Shown here piece after piece: positions 1 to 12,411 of a stretch of 64,000 nucleotides of DNA. A model generated the notes under the pieces. It was not told the DNA's origin. It saw nothing but the letters and a program-made list of their open reading frames with translations, and did no database searches. The first letter of the stretch is position 1; each line of letters begins with the position of its first letter. The stretch is from Ciona savignyi. Lineage: Eukaryota > Chordata > Ascidiacea > Phlebobranchia > Cionidae. Location: positions 50,337-114,336 of the forward strand of contig CH000031.1 in assembly GCA_000149265.1 (NCBI GenBank), in the 5' to 3' direction. A program made the translations under genes and the position numbers.

Positions 1-45
1 GTGTGCGGTAAACCATCTTATCTATAAAAATAGCAAATTGGGTAC

Positions 46-3000
46 CGAAATCGACTTTGAGATATCTTGTCCAAAGCCTCATTGATATTGTGGCTATACT
101 TGGCAGGAAGACATAGATGGCCTTCAGACCTGGAACACAAGATCAATCATAAACTATGTACGTGGCCTGTGGAATAGATAACTATTAAATTAGGTAAAAA
201 CTGAACACAGATCTTATCTACATTAAACTTTAAATCATAGGTCAGAGAGGCAAGCAAGAGGTTTTTTAACAATGGTTGGCATGCAAAGTTGCTTTCATAA
301 TGATATTATTTAACTGGCACAATGCATTTAACTCTCGAACTATATAAGTAGAACAGATGGTTCTATTTGAGTAAGAACAGACAGTGGTGCTTAAATCGAT
401 GGGGTTTTCCAGATATTATTAAACAAGTTCCGTCATACTCTTGAGATGAAATTACAAACTTTTTTCTCGATTAAGGAATTTGTCAATCAATCCGTTAACT
501 GAAAATTCGATTTTTGTGTATTTCAAACAGAACAGAAATAAGTTTTTATGAAGATATCGATTAAGTAAGTGTCCATTTCCATTGCAAGTTGTTAGTTGTT
601 TTTAAATACAAAGCTATGTCCAAATTTCAATAAAAGAGATTTATATTTTTATTTGATTTAGTGCAAATTGTTATTTTAAACATGAGTAATTGCCCACATA
701 AGGTTAACCATTTTAGAGTATCGGTTAGTGACAAAATTACTTTGTTTTTCTCATGATATAGTGTGTTGGCCTGTTCCGCTGTCCTGTAGGTTAGTGAAGC
801 TCAAATAGAGGCAATATGTTTTAAACTTTGGTTAGGATAGAATATTCATGTTTATCCGTGTGAATGGGAAAACCAGGGGGGTTAACATACGGGTAATCGT
901 CAGATCACCTCGCGCCCACCGTCAGGTTAACCTTATAAGATAAATAGAAGTATCAGTATATGAATTACGAATATCGTTTATTTGAAATTTAAAATCAAAG
1001 CAATCGAGGTACCAACCTTTTCAGTTATAGGTATACCCAACGTTACTAATGGATAAAGATGGAAGATAGGTTATGTATTTTAAAGTTTATCCATACTAAC
1101 ATAGTAACATAGGTTAGACAAACTTTAATGGTTTTATACAATAGAATATAATTTTTTAAAACTATATCCTACGTATATGTTATCAATGTGATATATTATA
1201 TAAATAAATACAATATACTAACCAAATTATATAAATACAAGCATTAATGGAAATAGTAATTAGTACAATATGAAATGATGAATGAATAATCAAGCACCAA
1301 CCTCTCAGTATCTGTGTTGATTCCAATCAAAGGTTTAGTACGGCTGAGTATCTTGCTCGCAGCCGATAGGAATGTTCCGTCACCACCAGCAGTTATTATA
1401 GCATCAGCCCAATCTACTGCTACCTGGTAACAGGAATTTAGTTATTATAGCATCGGCATTTAAAAGGTTGCCGACCCCTGCTCTTTATGGATTATTGGAA
1501 AGAAATTAATCAATAGCTTAAACCGACATTAAAATACTATCTTAAAAGTAATTTATATATATTAAAATTATAAGTTATAAATAAATACACAATTTACATC
1601 AGACATTAATATGTGAATTTGCATTGAAAAATGCAAGAATAGATGAAAGGGTGAAATCAAAGCGTTGGTTTTTGTAACGGAGATTCAGACATCAAAGATG
1701 AATCATTTACTAAAAATCTGTGCGAGTATAGTGTGTCATGCGAGTACCGGTGATTTAATTGGCATCGGTAGTATCGTGCGGCTGCATGACGCATGTCGTG
1801 AGATGCAAAACAAATTAATGTTTGCTGCAAAAAACGTTTTCTAATCAAATGCCGTATAGGGAAAAAATCCTTATTATTGCGACCGTTTTTATTATACATA
1901 TGTCTGAATACTGTGTGGTCTATTAATTACTCCCTTTACTGGGATGAAAGATTACTAGTTAATTCTTATTTCCCCAAAATCTGATGGATTTTTGGCCAGA
2001 ACTTTTAACTTACAATTTATAATTATCGTGTTTTATGAATGATCTACAACTGTCAATCATATAACTATCCATATTACCATAGGTTGGACAAACTTTAATG
2101 GTTTTATACAATGGGAAAATAATTTTTTAAAACTGTATCCTACGTATATGTTAATCAATGTGATTAATCTAGAGAGTTAAATTACCAAGGTCATATGGGT
2201 TTTCAACTAAATATTATTAAAGACATATTCTATATAACAGTAATTATTATACACAAAGCCATAATTAAAAAGAAATTACTTTTAACCAAGGTAACTTTTG
2301 TCCACATTATTACAACATTGCATTTCTTTATTGCTACATTGACGCATATATTAAAATTTTGTAATTAAAATTACAATAAATAAAGAAATAACAATAAGTT
2401 ATATATAACAGATTAATCTAGTGGTTAAGTGCGTCGCCTTTCAGTCAAAAGGTTGAAGGCGCGAAACTGATCGCTAGCTAGTCGGTTGTGTCCTTGGGCA
2501 AGGCACTTTATTAACATTCAACCCAGCAGATTAATGGGTTCTACCCATGTGTTAAAATCCTTAGTTTTTCCATTCACCTGGATAAACTTGATAACCTATC
2601 CCACAGCATGTAATGTGTTGGTTTAATACAAAACTAACATTATAAGTACCACACAGCAATATGATGTATATTGTTTCCTATGCGGCATGTTTTATCACGT
2701 AACTGCCAACTGGGGTGTCGGATAACGTATGCTGTCATTAATTACAATGTAAAGCCGTGATGAATGCAATATTTTAACGCAAAAAATAACACTCGTCGTA
2801 AATTCGTAAATGTAAACAACACGAAAGATTAATCATGTCTGACGTCCACACAGCGTTGTCTTATTACCATCTCTAGACTAGTTTTGATCACATTTTATTA
2901 TTTATTATTAGTTTTAGTTACATGAGTAACCTCGCACCCACTGTCGGGTTACTAGAGCTATTGCAGAGTGTTGTGTATGATTTAGACGTTTCTTTAATTT

Positions 3001-5648
3001 AGTAGAACTCACTTCTTTAACTGGGTTCATGTGATGTCACCTAAGTGTTTTGTGTGAAGACACAACCATCCAGTCAGTAGAGCTGGTTTCAATCCCACAA
3101 CCTTTAGGCTGTCTAGACACTGCTGACACACTTACTGATTGAGCTACTCAGCCGGAAAAATAGAGCAAGCAAGGATATGGACAGGCCAAACCGTATTCTA
3201 ACACATTTGCTATATTATCACATCTTGTATACAATCACATGGACACATGTGTATTGTTAAATATATTAAATAGTATTTACATCTTGTACTAAATTACATG
3301 GACCCACATGTATGTTAAATATATTAATTAGTATTCACATCTTGTATTAAATCACATGGACACATGTGTATAGTTAAGTATATTAAATAGTATTTATGTT
3401 ATTTAAATACCTTAGAATACTCAGATTGCCCTCTTGTGCAAATCCTGTATTCGATTCCACGTTGTTTCAAAACTTCCATCAGTTTCTCCATTGTTTGAAC
3501 ATGTTTCTTGTGTTGCATCAGCAGATTCTCATAATTCGAACCACGGTTTCGCAGCTGTGGAAAGAGATCGTAAGCATTTTGTATTGTGCAGAAGCATTTT
3601 GTATTGTTCAGAAGAAATCGTGGCATATTTGTAAAATATTAAGTCTTAAATGTAACATTAGAGATAATAAAATCGAAATTAACTTGTAGGAAAATTGTGT
3701 ATTGTGCAGAAGAAATTGTCGCATATTTGTTAAATATTAGGTTTAAAGTGTAACATTAAATGTAACATTAATGATAATATAATTTAAATTAAATTGTAGA
3801 AAAATTGTGTATTGCGCAAAAGAAATTGTCGCATATTTGTAATTATATTAAGTCTTAAATGTAACATTAGAGATAATATTTATAATTGAAATTAAATTGT
3901 AGGAAAATTAAAGAGTAAATTGGAATAACTTCTGTTTTTAACATTAGTGGTAAATGGTCAACTAAATATACTGTGAAATTGTGGTCAAGTTTAAGAAATT
4001 GTTTTAAAGTTTGACTAAAATACAAAACAGCTCCTAATACTACACAATTATTAATTATCAATAAACATTATACCACTGTGGTCATAATAAATGTGAGATA
4101 TCACGAAGCCATGCAAGTTTATTATAACGCTGTTATCAAGGTTCCTTTATTTCAACAGAGAGGTCACATAGAAGGTTAGGATAGGATATAATATTCATGT
4201 TTATTCCTGTGAATGGGAAAATCAAGGGTTTAACACACAAGCAATCGTCAGATCACCTCGCGACCATCGTCGGGTTACCATAGCTATTGCAATGCGTTGT
4301 GTATGATAGACATGTTCCTTTAATTTAGTAGAACCCATTAATCTGCTGGGTTCAGGCAATGTCCGTTAAGTGCCTGGCCTAAGGAAACAACCAACTATAG
4401 CTACCATTTTTATACCGGCAACCCTTTGATTAAAATGCGACGCACTAACCCACCAGACTAATAGATTTAACCATAGAAACACACAAAATCATACAAACCA
4501 CTATTCAAGTTTGCAAAGTTACATTCATTTTGATAGGATTTTTACACTACTACGGTGCATGGGCCAATAGTATTTCACTGACCATCGATTTAAATTCTTC
4601 TTCGCTGTAATCTTTGTATCTAAGTTTCTCGAACTCATATCGCGTCATTTTCCCAACCACAGCAACTTTGTTTAATTTCAACATTGGTTGATCATGATTA
4701 TTCACGGTGGTGTTTGGTGGGCGGGGTTGGTCATCAGGAATGTAGCCATCTTTACTGGTGGTGGCTGCTGTGGCCATTGAAGCTCCTGAAATAAACAGAT
4801 TCAAGTTTCTTTGGTCGAAAATTTCCAGACTGAAGATCAGGTGTCATTCACTAAGTGCCTTGACCAAGGTCACAACTAGGATAGGTGGATAGGATATGAT
4901 ATTCATGTTTATCCCATTAATGGGAAAACCAAGTGGGTTACCACACAGGCAATCGTCAGATCACCTCGCGCTCACTGTCGAGTTACCTGAGCTATTGCAG
5001 TGTGTTGTATATGATTCACTTGTTCTTTTAATTTAAAAGAACCCATTAAGGTTTAGGCAATGTCCGTTAAGTGCCTTGCCCAAGGATACAACCGACTAGC
5101 TAGCGACCAGTTTCGAACCTACAATCCTTCGGCTGAAAGACGACGCACTTAAATACTAGACTAATCTGTCGGACTAAACTACTGGCTAGCATAAATTGTG
5201 TTTTTTTAAATATTATTGTGAGACTGTATTTTTTCCCTCTTTATTTATTTTAAATGGTAATTGTTACTATTGTAAAAAATATCCTGCTGACCGAATAAAA
5301 ATCTTAAATCTAACTAGCTAAAGACTGGTTTTGATCCTATGATCTTTCGACTGCCTACTGACCTGCTGATGCTGATGCTCTTACATACCGTACTTAACTT
5401 TTGGCCACGATATAAAATCCGTTGAAAATAACACTAAACACATTTAAAATAAACAACTTACTTTTAAACGTCTTTTTTTGCCTTGAATATCTATTTTCCG
5501 TTAGTGAAGCAACCAGACGCGCGCAGCTCCGACAACTAGAAGATTTATGAAAACCAGTTAGAAAGTTACCGCCATTTTCCAGCAGCTGGTAAGGTAAATA
5601 TTTCGAACTGCCTGTCCAGCAACTTTTTGTAAACAACGCTACTTTCAT
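46..5648 (-). CDS. NADK2: Mitochondrial NAD kinase 2, first five coding exons (3' end off the window)
   Basis: NADK2 phosphorylates NAD+ to NADP+ in mitochondria. Coding exons on the minus strand: 5648-5462, 4785-4583, 3554-3411, 1423-1302, 129-46. Phases agree at every junction and give about 246 residues before the window ends. Exon 1 starts at the ATG at 5648 and is rich in Ser, Lys and Arg with few acidic residues, as expected of a mitochondrial transit peptide. Exon 2 carries the family motif TRYEFEKLRYKDYSEEE. Exon 4 carries the nucleotide-kinase loop GGDGT in DAIITAGGDGTFLSAASK, and exons 4-5 carry NTDTERSEGHLCLP, close to the NTDPERSEGHLCLP of animal NADK2. Donors are mostly ordinary (GTAAGT, GTATTT); exon 2 uses GTCAGT and exon 4 GTTGGT. 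The C-terminal catalytic exons are outside the window. The introns hold SINE copies and small tandem repeats. Confidence 0.9.
267..350. repeat. hAT-type element relic, copy 1
   Basis: Matches 6770-6862 over aacaatggttggcatgcaaa and following bases. The better copy ends in aaaggttgccgacccct, the reverse of the common hAT end aggggtcggcaaccttt. Only a terminal fragment remains here. Confidence 0.55.
831..933 (-). repeat. SINE-A tail fragment
   Basis: Reverse copy of the SINE-A 3' part (ggatagaatattcatgttta to the gcgcccaccgtcaggtta block). It lies in the NADK2 intron before exon 5. The full family is described at 10069-10361. Confidence 0.75.
1078..1190. repeat. Dispersed ~110-bp repeat, copy 1
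   Basis: The block around gacaaactttaatggtttta and atcctacgtatatgtta recurs at 2050-2165 in the same orientation. Both copies are in one NADK2 intron. No coding content is seen. Confidence 0.7.
1449..1482. repeat. hAT-type end fragment
   Basis: tttaaaaggttgccgacccc matches the end of the 6770-6862 relic. It lies directly upstream of NADK2 exon 4. Confidence 0.45.
2050..2165. repeat. Dispersed ~110-bp repeat, copy 2
   Basis: Second copy of the 1078-1190 block, with a few substitutions and small indels. Confidence 0.7.
2411..2603 (+). repeat. SINE-A copy, shortened
   Basis: tRNA-like head (ctagtggttaagtgcgtcgc, then ggttgaaggcgcgaaactga), the gttgtgtccttgggcaaggc block, then a jump to the cattcacctggataaac tail. 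The central part is missing. Confidence 0.8.
2925..3155 (-). repeat. SINE-A copy, diverged
   Basis: Reverse copy with the cctcgcacccactgtcgggtt block, the gtagaactcacttctttaac block and a degraded tRNA-like head ending near gagctactcagccgg. Confidence 0.7.
3219..3397. repeat. Tandem repeat, ~59-bp unit, 3 copies
   Basis: Three successive units beginning at catcttgta (about 3221, 3280 and 3338), each with a cacatggacacatgtgta block and an aaatatattaaatagtattt end. It lies just downstream of NADK2 exon 3. Confidence 0.8.
3582..3910. repeat. Tandem repeat, ~100-110-bp unit, 3 copies
   Basis: Units begin near agaagaaat(c/t)gt(g/c)gcatatttgt at about 3610, 3710 and 3820. Each continues with taagtcttaaatgtaacatt or a variant. 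It abuts the 3' splice site of NADK2 exon 3. Confidence 0.8.
4174..4464 (-). repeat. SINE-A copy, near full length
   Basis: Reverse copy from ggttaggataggatataata to cgcactaacccaccagacta. It lies in a NADK2 intron, about 120 bp downstream of exon 2. Confidence 0.85.
4879..5175 (-). repeat. SINE-A copy, near full length
   Basis: Reverse copy with tail, body (gagctattgcagtgtgttgt) and tRNA-like head (cgacgcacttaaatactaga). It lies in NADK2 intron 1, about 95 bp upstream of exon 2. Confidence 0.85.
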
Positions 5649-6769
5649 GCTACCTTTTGCACGTAATTACTGGTCACTGTACGGTTAAATTACCAGCAAA
5701 ATGTGCAGCAAACCTATAGTGCAGCTGGAACGCCTCCGGACAAGTAACCAATCGCTGCTACTTTCGTTTCGCTCCAATAGTTGCATATATTCACGAAACG
5801 GCGACAAATTTCTTTAATGCCGATGGTGAAGTATTTAAATAAACTAAACAGAAATTACACAATATTAGATGTTAAATATAACGCTACTAACAAGTGATAA
5901 CTAGGTGTAATATAATATTAAACGTTTTATAATTAATCGCACGGTTTCAGTAACAGTAAACCTATCGTTACTTTATTTCGTAACTGGGTTAATTTAAGCA
6001 AAAACCAAGCCAACACCGTACTTCTTGTATTGATTTTCTACGTATTGCGTATGTATATACATTAATTTGACGTATTTAAACGTAATAATGATTACGTCAT
6101 AGAACTGCGCGTCATCTGACCCTAACAAAAGGTGACGGTAACACGAATGACTCATAGCAAACTAGGTGAATACGTACTTCTAATTTTCGAAATTGACTTT
6201 ATTTGCTTAAACCCTTAACTTAATAGTTTTCTTCATATTAAAACATTGTTGGTTTATATCTGTTTTATAGATTACCGATCTACTAAAGTCACCTTAGTAC
6301 TGGTCGCGCTTTACTGCACACTCTTCTTCAGGGCTTTACATCGTAAAATGGCTTATAATATATTTATAGTATGTTGTAACTCGCAAAGATTTATCGGACA
6401 CGTCCGGTCTATTTAATATTTATGTTATTTTCTGATGACGCGTTTTAACCACATTTCGTTTAACCGACTTGCCATGTTTCTGTTTTATGAAATGATTTAT
6501 TTGCTACTATTTCCAATTAGGCCCAACAAATTATATATATTTATATAGCTGATATGGTACTACAGCCATGCTTTACACCACTAGTGTTACGCTAGAGGTT
6601 TTTTTATGACACACGCTCGTGATTTGACCCGCACGCAAAACCATACTAGAAGCATGTAGGCCTACAAACTAAAACTGTCTAGAATATATCTAATATAATT
6701 AATAAAATAAACTAGCCCCCTATACCCTCGCTAATATTCAAATTAGTTAGTTTACTAAGCATACCGTAC
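5649..6769. other. Upstream region of NADK2, no gene seen
   Basis: AT-rich single-copy-looking DNA immediately 5' of the NADK2 start, so it should hold that gene's promoter. I see no TATA box at a convincing distance and no second gene. Confidence 0.4.
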
Positions 6770-6862
6770 ATAACAATGGTTGGCACGCAAAGTTGCTTTA
6801 ATTATGGTAATATTATTCATCAACTGGCACACTGTGTTTAAAAGGTTGCCGACCCCTCCTGT
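6770..6862. repeat. hAT-type element relic, copy 2
   Basis: Contains aacaatggttggcacgcaaa and ends aaaggttgccgacccctcct. Its reverse complement starts with the gggtcggcaacctttt end typical of one hAT group. No transposase is present. Confidence 0.6.
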
Positions 6863-7077
6863 ACTATAAAGGTATGCGAGCGCTAAACAGTCGCGTCATA
6901 CGACCCGGCGGTACTTTCTGTGTCTATTTTCTCCTGGCTTTGACAACCACTGATGCGAACGACGCTTCCTATTTTACGTTGGCTCGCTGGTAATCGGTGC
7001 AAAATATAATGACATTGTCTGCAATACGGCAAAGGCGTATCTTGAGATACAGCTAAGCCGACTGTAGCATTATAATG

Positions 7078-7312
7078 ACAGATAGAAATTGACAGAAATA
7101 TAATACTTGTTGGTCATTATATCGTTATCCTTAGCAAGAATTCTAACTATGTAGTCAATATCGGGTTATTAACGTTGGTGTAAGCGAAAGGCAAAATTTT
7201 AAGGCATAACAGATAGAAATTGACATATATATTATACTATTAGCCACTGGACCGTTGTCCTTAATCACGAATTATAACTATGTAATCAATATCGTTTTTT
7301 AATGTTGGTGTA
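7078..7312. repeat. Tandem duplication, ~130-bp unit, 2 copies
   Basis: agatagaaattgaca recurs about 130 bp apart, followed in both copies by an aactatgtartcaatatcg block and an aaygttggtgta block. Confidence 0.75.
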
Positions 7313-7351
7313 TTTAGCTCGGCCTAACAGGATACCGATTAATATGTAAAA

Positions 7352-7460
7352 ACGATGTCGGATGGTCGTGTGACTGAATGGTTAACGCGAACGATGCATA
7401 TATTATCATTAAATGAAAAAACAGTCTTAGTAACAAGCCCTCGAAACTTTGCAATAAAGA
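7352..7460 (+). repeat. SINE-B (second tRNA-like family), forward copy
   Basis: gtcgtgtgactgaatggtta resembles the D-arm/A-box part of Leu/Ser tRNAs. It is followed by the cgaacgatgcatatat block, the cagtcttagtaacaag block and a degraded ctcgaaact B-box region. See 13575-13692 for the better-preserved form. Confidence 0.5.
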
Positions 7461-7914
7461 AGGTTAAAAAATATACGTATTTTTCAAACCATAAATTTAG
7501 TCACTACAGAGACAACATAGCAAGACTAATAATTACAGAACCAGCCTACAAATATTGTATTGCAGGAAATCCGTTAATTATAACTTAATATTTCTAACAC
7601 ACATATACAACGTCCATAAAAAGCAGCAGGACTTGGTCGATGGGTTTATTCCTTGGAATGTCAGTCGAAAGGTTGTGGGATTAAATCGATACAATATAAT
7701 TTATTTGTACATGACACACTGCAATAGTTAAACGGAATTTATGCACCAGTTATTCTATGGCATCACAAGATATAACACTCGCTTTGTATTTTCAACTGTG
7801 CGGATAAAATAAGTGTATTACACATTACCATGTAAAAAAGGCCAACTACCCATTTGGATTTGTTTCGACAAGAATATGATAAGATTAATTTTAATTCCAG
7901 TGAATTGGAAATCT

Positions 7915-8080
7915 GACGATTGCCCGTGTGTTAACCCCTTGGTTTTCCCTTTCACGGGGATAAACATGAATATCCTATCCTATCCTAAAACCAAGCAAGT
8001 TAATACAACCGCTTTGGAACCTGCAGTCCTTTGGCTAAAAGGCGACGAACTAACCCACCAGACTAATCTGTCGGACTAAT
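7915..8080. repeat. SINE-A mosaic: forward tail joined to reverse head
   Basis: 7915-7985 is the SINE-A tail in forward orientation (cgattgcccgtgtgttaacc to catgaatatcctatcc). 7986-8080 is the tRNA-like head in reverse orientation (ttggaacctgcagtcctttg to ccaccagactaatctgtcgg). Two copies inserted head to tail, or one rearranged. Confidence 0.7.
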
Positions 8081-8636
8081 ATCTTAAACCCCTTTATATG
8101 CACTTAATCTGTCCTATACAAGTATATGGTCCTAGCTGTTACAACTGTAAACACGTCTAGTCTTGCAAAAATACTTTCGGTCAGTTAACGCTGCCACCAA
8201 AAGCGTCATAACCCCCTGCTTGTTATCGATCTACGTAATAATACGCGTTGTTACCGCTACGTCATCAAAAAGTAGTCAGATGTGTGCACCTGTTTTTTAT
8301 CGATTGGTCGTCGAAATAACGTTTTTAGCATGTGTGCGTAATGTTGACATTTATCAAATGTATTATTTACCATGCAATATATAGCCGACTTCACTTACAA
8401 TTAAGCCCATTACGCTTTTATTATTTAAGAAATGAAATAAAAACTGATAAACGTCACTGATAAAAAACATTAAATCCACTGTGTGCCTGTAAATATGACG
8501 TTATATGCAATAAAGCTGTAAGTTCGCCTTAAAATGGCGGATTTTTGCTTTATTTTACCGGTATATTTTAACATGTCCATCGGGCTTATTTATAATGTAA
8601 AATCGGGGAAATATTGTCCGTTATCGAACAATCTAC

Positions 8637-8745
8637 ATTGGTTAGAGCGTTGGTCTGCAGCCGAAAGATTGTGGTATCGAAACCAGTCGATAGCTGATCC
8701 GTTGTGTCCTTGGGCAAGGCACTTAACGGACATCACGTAAAGCCA
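8637..8745 (+). repeat. SINE-A head fragment
   Basis: tRNA-like head ttggttagagcgttggtctg, B-box-like region and the ttgtgtccttgggcaaggca block; the rest is absent. Confidence 0.65.
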
Positions 8746-8820
8746 GTGGATAAATCGTTTAAGTGCTAAAACATACAGAACGGATTAGCTTTATGCAAAA
8801 GGGCTGTGGGTTTTTTATAT

Positions 8821-9045
8821 TTATTCCCGGGATACATAAAAGAGGTTATCACCCGTGTAATCGTCATAATATCTCGCGCCCGCCGTCGGGTTACCGGAGC
8901 TATTGCAGTGTGTTGTATATGATTCACACGTTCCTTCAATTTTGTAGAACCCATTAATCTGCTAGGTTCTGGTGATATCCACTAAGTGAATTACCCAGTT
9001 TGGATACAACTTATCACCAGCAAGTTTCGAACAAACAACCTTAGG
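8821..9045 (-). repeat. SINE-A copy, partial
   Basis: Reverse copy: ttatcacccgtgtaatcgtc, the gcgcccgccgtcgggttacc block and a degraded head. Confidence 0.75.
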
Positions 9046-9205
9046 TTGTATAGGTTGGAATATTGATAACCATGTATATGGAAAAACACAGGCGGACTTA
9101 ACACACGGGCAATTGTCAGATCACCACACGCCGATCGTCGGTAAAAGGAGCTATTGCAGTGTGTTGTGTATGATATAAATGTTCCCTGAGTTTAGATGCA
9201 ACCCA
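9046..9205 (-). repeat. SINE-A tail/body fragment
   Basis: A second reverse copy directly after the previous one (cacacgggcaattgtcagat, gctattgcagtgtgttgtgt). The head is missing. Confidence 0.7.
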
Positions 9206-9499
9206 ATTATCAACTGGTAGTATCTTTTAAAAAAATCAAACGATCTACTCAGCGGATCAGTTTGATTTCTTAATCCAATTATTTCAGTTTGATTTTAGTC
9301 ATCGTCCGACTTAAAGACTTACCGACTGACCTAATTTAAAGTGAATGTAATGAACAAAGCTACGTCGAAGATGGTTAAAAGTGGCGTATAACCAATTAAT
9401 ATACCTGTATTCTTGACCGGAAATGACACGTGGCCCTCTTAGTCATGGTATTAGAAAATCATCACCAATGTATGGAGGGGTACCAGCTCACAATTTTAA

Positions 9500-9660
9500 A
9501 TTAAATTTTAGAGACTTTTGAATTTAGTTTGCAGATCCAAGCTGTTTTTTTAATTATGAGCAAATCTAAGACTTTCTGTGTCAGAATTTTAATTGACAGC
9601 CGTTTTTGTGTGATCAGTTTGCATTGGAGAGATATGGAGAATAATTGGTTGAACGCCTCC
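9500..9660 (+). repeat. Dispersed ~150-bp repeat
   Basis: Inverted relative to 14575-14725. Shared blocks are the reverse-complement pair tttgcattggagagatatgg / ctgtccaatgcaaact, the aagactttctgtgtcaga block and the ttgcagatccaagct end. Confidence 0.65.
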
Positions 9661-9814
9661 TAAAGTGTTAATTTTCTGATTATATACTTTGATTTTTAGT
9701 TTTACGAAACCTTACTATAATAAACCAGTGAAAAAAATTATTTACAATAAAGAGCAAAGCAGGACAATAAAGCAGAGATACAATTGTTCAGGCTCTGGAC
9801 GAAATTGTGTGGAT

Positions 9815-9926
9815 GTTACCACACGGGCAATCGTCAGATTACCTCACGCTCACCGTCGGATTAACGGGGCTATTGCAGTGTGTTGTGTATATAGTTCAAA
9901 TGTTCTTTCAATTTGATAGAATCCAC
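9815..9926 (-). repeat. SINE-A body fragment
   Basis: Reverse copy from gttaccacacgggcaatcgt to ttcaatttgatagaatccac. Confidence 0.75.
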
Positions 9927-10068
9927 TGTGGAGCTCTCTATAGTTTTTCGCTTGTTTTAAGTCGGTTTGTCGTCGGTGGCGGTTGGGCTAAGGCCACGTC
10001 TGTAGTTCCAGCGGTTGGGTTGAGGCTTAACCTGAGGTTCTAGCCAGTCGCGCTGTGAGCAAGGTTAT

Positions 10069-10361
10069 TCGGCCGGTTGGCCTAGCGGTTAAGTGCTTCG
10101 CCTTTCAATAGAAAGGTTGCAGGTACGAAACTGGTCGCTAGCTAGTCTGTTGTATCCTTGGACAAGGCACTTTACGGACATTGCCTAACCCCAGCGAACT
10201 AATGGGTTCTACCAAATTAAAGGAACGTGTATATCATACACAACACACCTCAATAGCTCCGGTTACCCGACGATGGGCGCGAGGTGATCTGACGATTGCC
10301 CGTGTGATAACCCCCTTGGTTTTCCCATTCATGGGGATAAACATGAATATCCTATCCTATT
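10069..10361 (+). repeat. SINE-A, full-length reference copy
   Basis: tRNA-derived SINE of about 290 bp. The head reads like a tRNA: an A-box region in ggttggcctagcggttaagt, then caatagaaaggttgcaggta with a B-box-like ggtacgaaact. The body has gttgtatccttggacaaggc, ctaatgggttctaccaaatt and acacacctcaatagctccgg; the tail has gcgcgaggtgatctgacgat and ends atggggataaacatgaatat, then cctatcc. Roughly forty copies and fragments in both orientations occur in the window, so this is the dominant mobile element here. It encodes no protein. Confidence 0.85.
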
Positions 10362-12396
10362 TCCTTTGAACCCACAAGACACTTTACCACATAAACGCTG
10401 CCTCTGTCTTATATACTCTTGGTTTCGGAATCTAAGTCAATGTCTCGGGTTTATTCATCATCTTAAACACACACGTCATTCAGTCATAGTTTCCGTTAGG
10501 TTCTAGTTGTGTTGTCTCGTTTTTTTTGTTATGTTACGTCTTAGCAGGTATAAAGGCCACACTTACTTGGCGCCAAAAACTTCCTTAATGGAATTTATAA
10601 CGTCCTTAAACAATTACGGAGGGACAACGATATATACTGGTAAAAACGTAACAAAAACAATAAAAACCAGATTATGCAGTAAAATACACGTCACACTGAC
10701 GTTTGACGATGTTGTTTTTTCGTCGTAGACCAGGCGCTATGCGTATTAATGATACATATAAAAGTATGCGGATGCAACACCACCATTCTATAAAGTTCAG
10801 GCAATGTCGATGAAATGACTTGTCAAAGGACAAAAACCAATTAGCTTGCGAAAAGTTTCTAATCCCTAACCTTTCAGGTAAAAGACGACGCACTAAACCA
10901 CCAAGCTAATCAGTCGGATGAATTAAATTTTTAATTTCTCGAGATAAAGACACATTGGCTTGGATATCTGGTTCAGGTGATTAAGACTCAGGTATTAGAG
11001 TTATTCCATATTATTTAGTGGTAAGATTAATATATAATTGAGAGATTTTCTGTGTCTGCAAAGTTAGGCCGTCAACTAACTTTAAGAATAACTAACGAAG
11101 GGAATTGCTACAACTTATGGAATACAGATCTTCAAATGAGGTATAACGTTCGATTTTCACAGGTACTTAGAAAATCTTGAAGGTAATCTTAGTAAAAGGC
11201 ACACAACTAAATAGCAAACCTCTTTCCAAGTGAGTATGTTTACAGCATTCATTTTTTCCACAATGAACCGAAAATCTCGTTTATTTTTATGTTGACAATC
11301 CACTTTATTTAAATCCGATATGTCCTTAATGAGTATATGATCTTTAATCACATTTTTTAAATAAAAGCAAAGTCTCAATTGTTTAAGAGTAAAACGAAAA
11401 AGTACCACAAAAACAGTTTTTAAATTTAAACACCTAAAATAATGTGTAATGTGTGTTCAATTTCCTTGTTTGGCGACAGATTATTTAAAGCAGCACGTCC
11501 GATCGATGGTTGCCTGACATAATTAATCAGTCTTAACGTTAGATGACGTGGCCAAACATGATATATCGTGGACCAAATGTTAGGTCGTAGACCAAACGTG
11601 AGAAGTCGTTTATGAAACCTTAAATGCGATGATTGATATTGGTATGTGTGATGGACCACCAGCACACGTACAGTCGTGCAACCTGCGTGGGGTTTATTCA
11701 CAAATTCGAATACAAGATTGTAAAGAAGATAGAACTGCATGATGTTTAGTTTTAGTTTGCTTTACTGTTGTATAAACTTATTGTAGAAAGCAGAAAAGAT
11801 TATCAGGAGATGACCAAGAAAAGACGGTAAAATAAACATTCGATGAGAAATAAAAAATAAAAAGTACAGTGGAACCCCGTTTACCTGACCACCTATGGGT
11901 CCGTCATCAAGCGGTCGCGTTAGCGGGGTGGTCGTGTTAGTGAATTTTGCTTTGGAGCAAGTTGTCGTCATATGCAGCCACAACGTCTGCATTTTTTTGT
12001 ATGAAACATAAATATCGCGATCGAGGATTTATTATGTGGAAGATCAAGTGTTTCCTTTGCACACGTCATCGTTATATCCTTAGAAAACTTCGGTGTTACC
12101 ACTGTGTTTTGTAGGATAAGTTTATTATATTTATCTCCGTTATTGAAAAAGGGTAAAAGGGTTAACTCGCCTACCCTGGCCTTCAGGTAATCGGAGCTAA
12201 TGCAGTGTATATACATCCGTTAAGTGCCTTGTCCGACTATAGTTAAGCGATCAGTTTCGAACCTGCCCTTTCCGGTGAAGGCGACGCATTAATCGCTTGG
12301 ACAGCGGTTTAAGCCCAACGCTTAATGTGATTAAAGTTGTACTATAGTTGTATAAGTTTTACCAATCCAATTTATAATTTAACTGCTTTATTTTAG
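10362..12396. other. Intergenic, no gene recognised
   Basis: AT-rich DNA. 10820-10920 has weak SINE-A head similarity (agacgacgcactaaaccacc, reverse). 11873-11900 has acagtggaaccccgtttacc, which resembles the end of pogo/Tigger-type DNA transposons. A degraded SINE-A head is at about 12210-12320 (reverse). Open frames here look like chance. Confidence 0.4.
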
Positions 12397-12411
12397 GTTG
12401 ATTTTAAATAA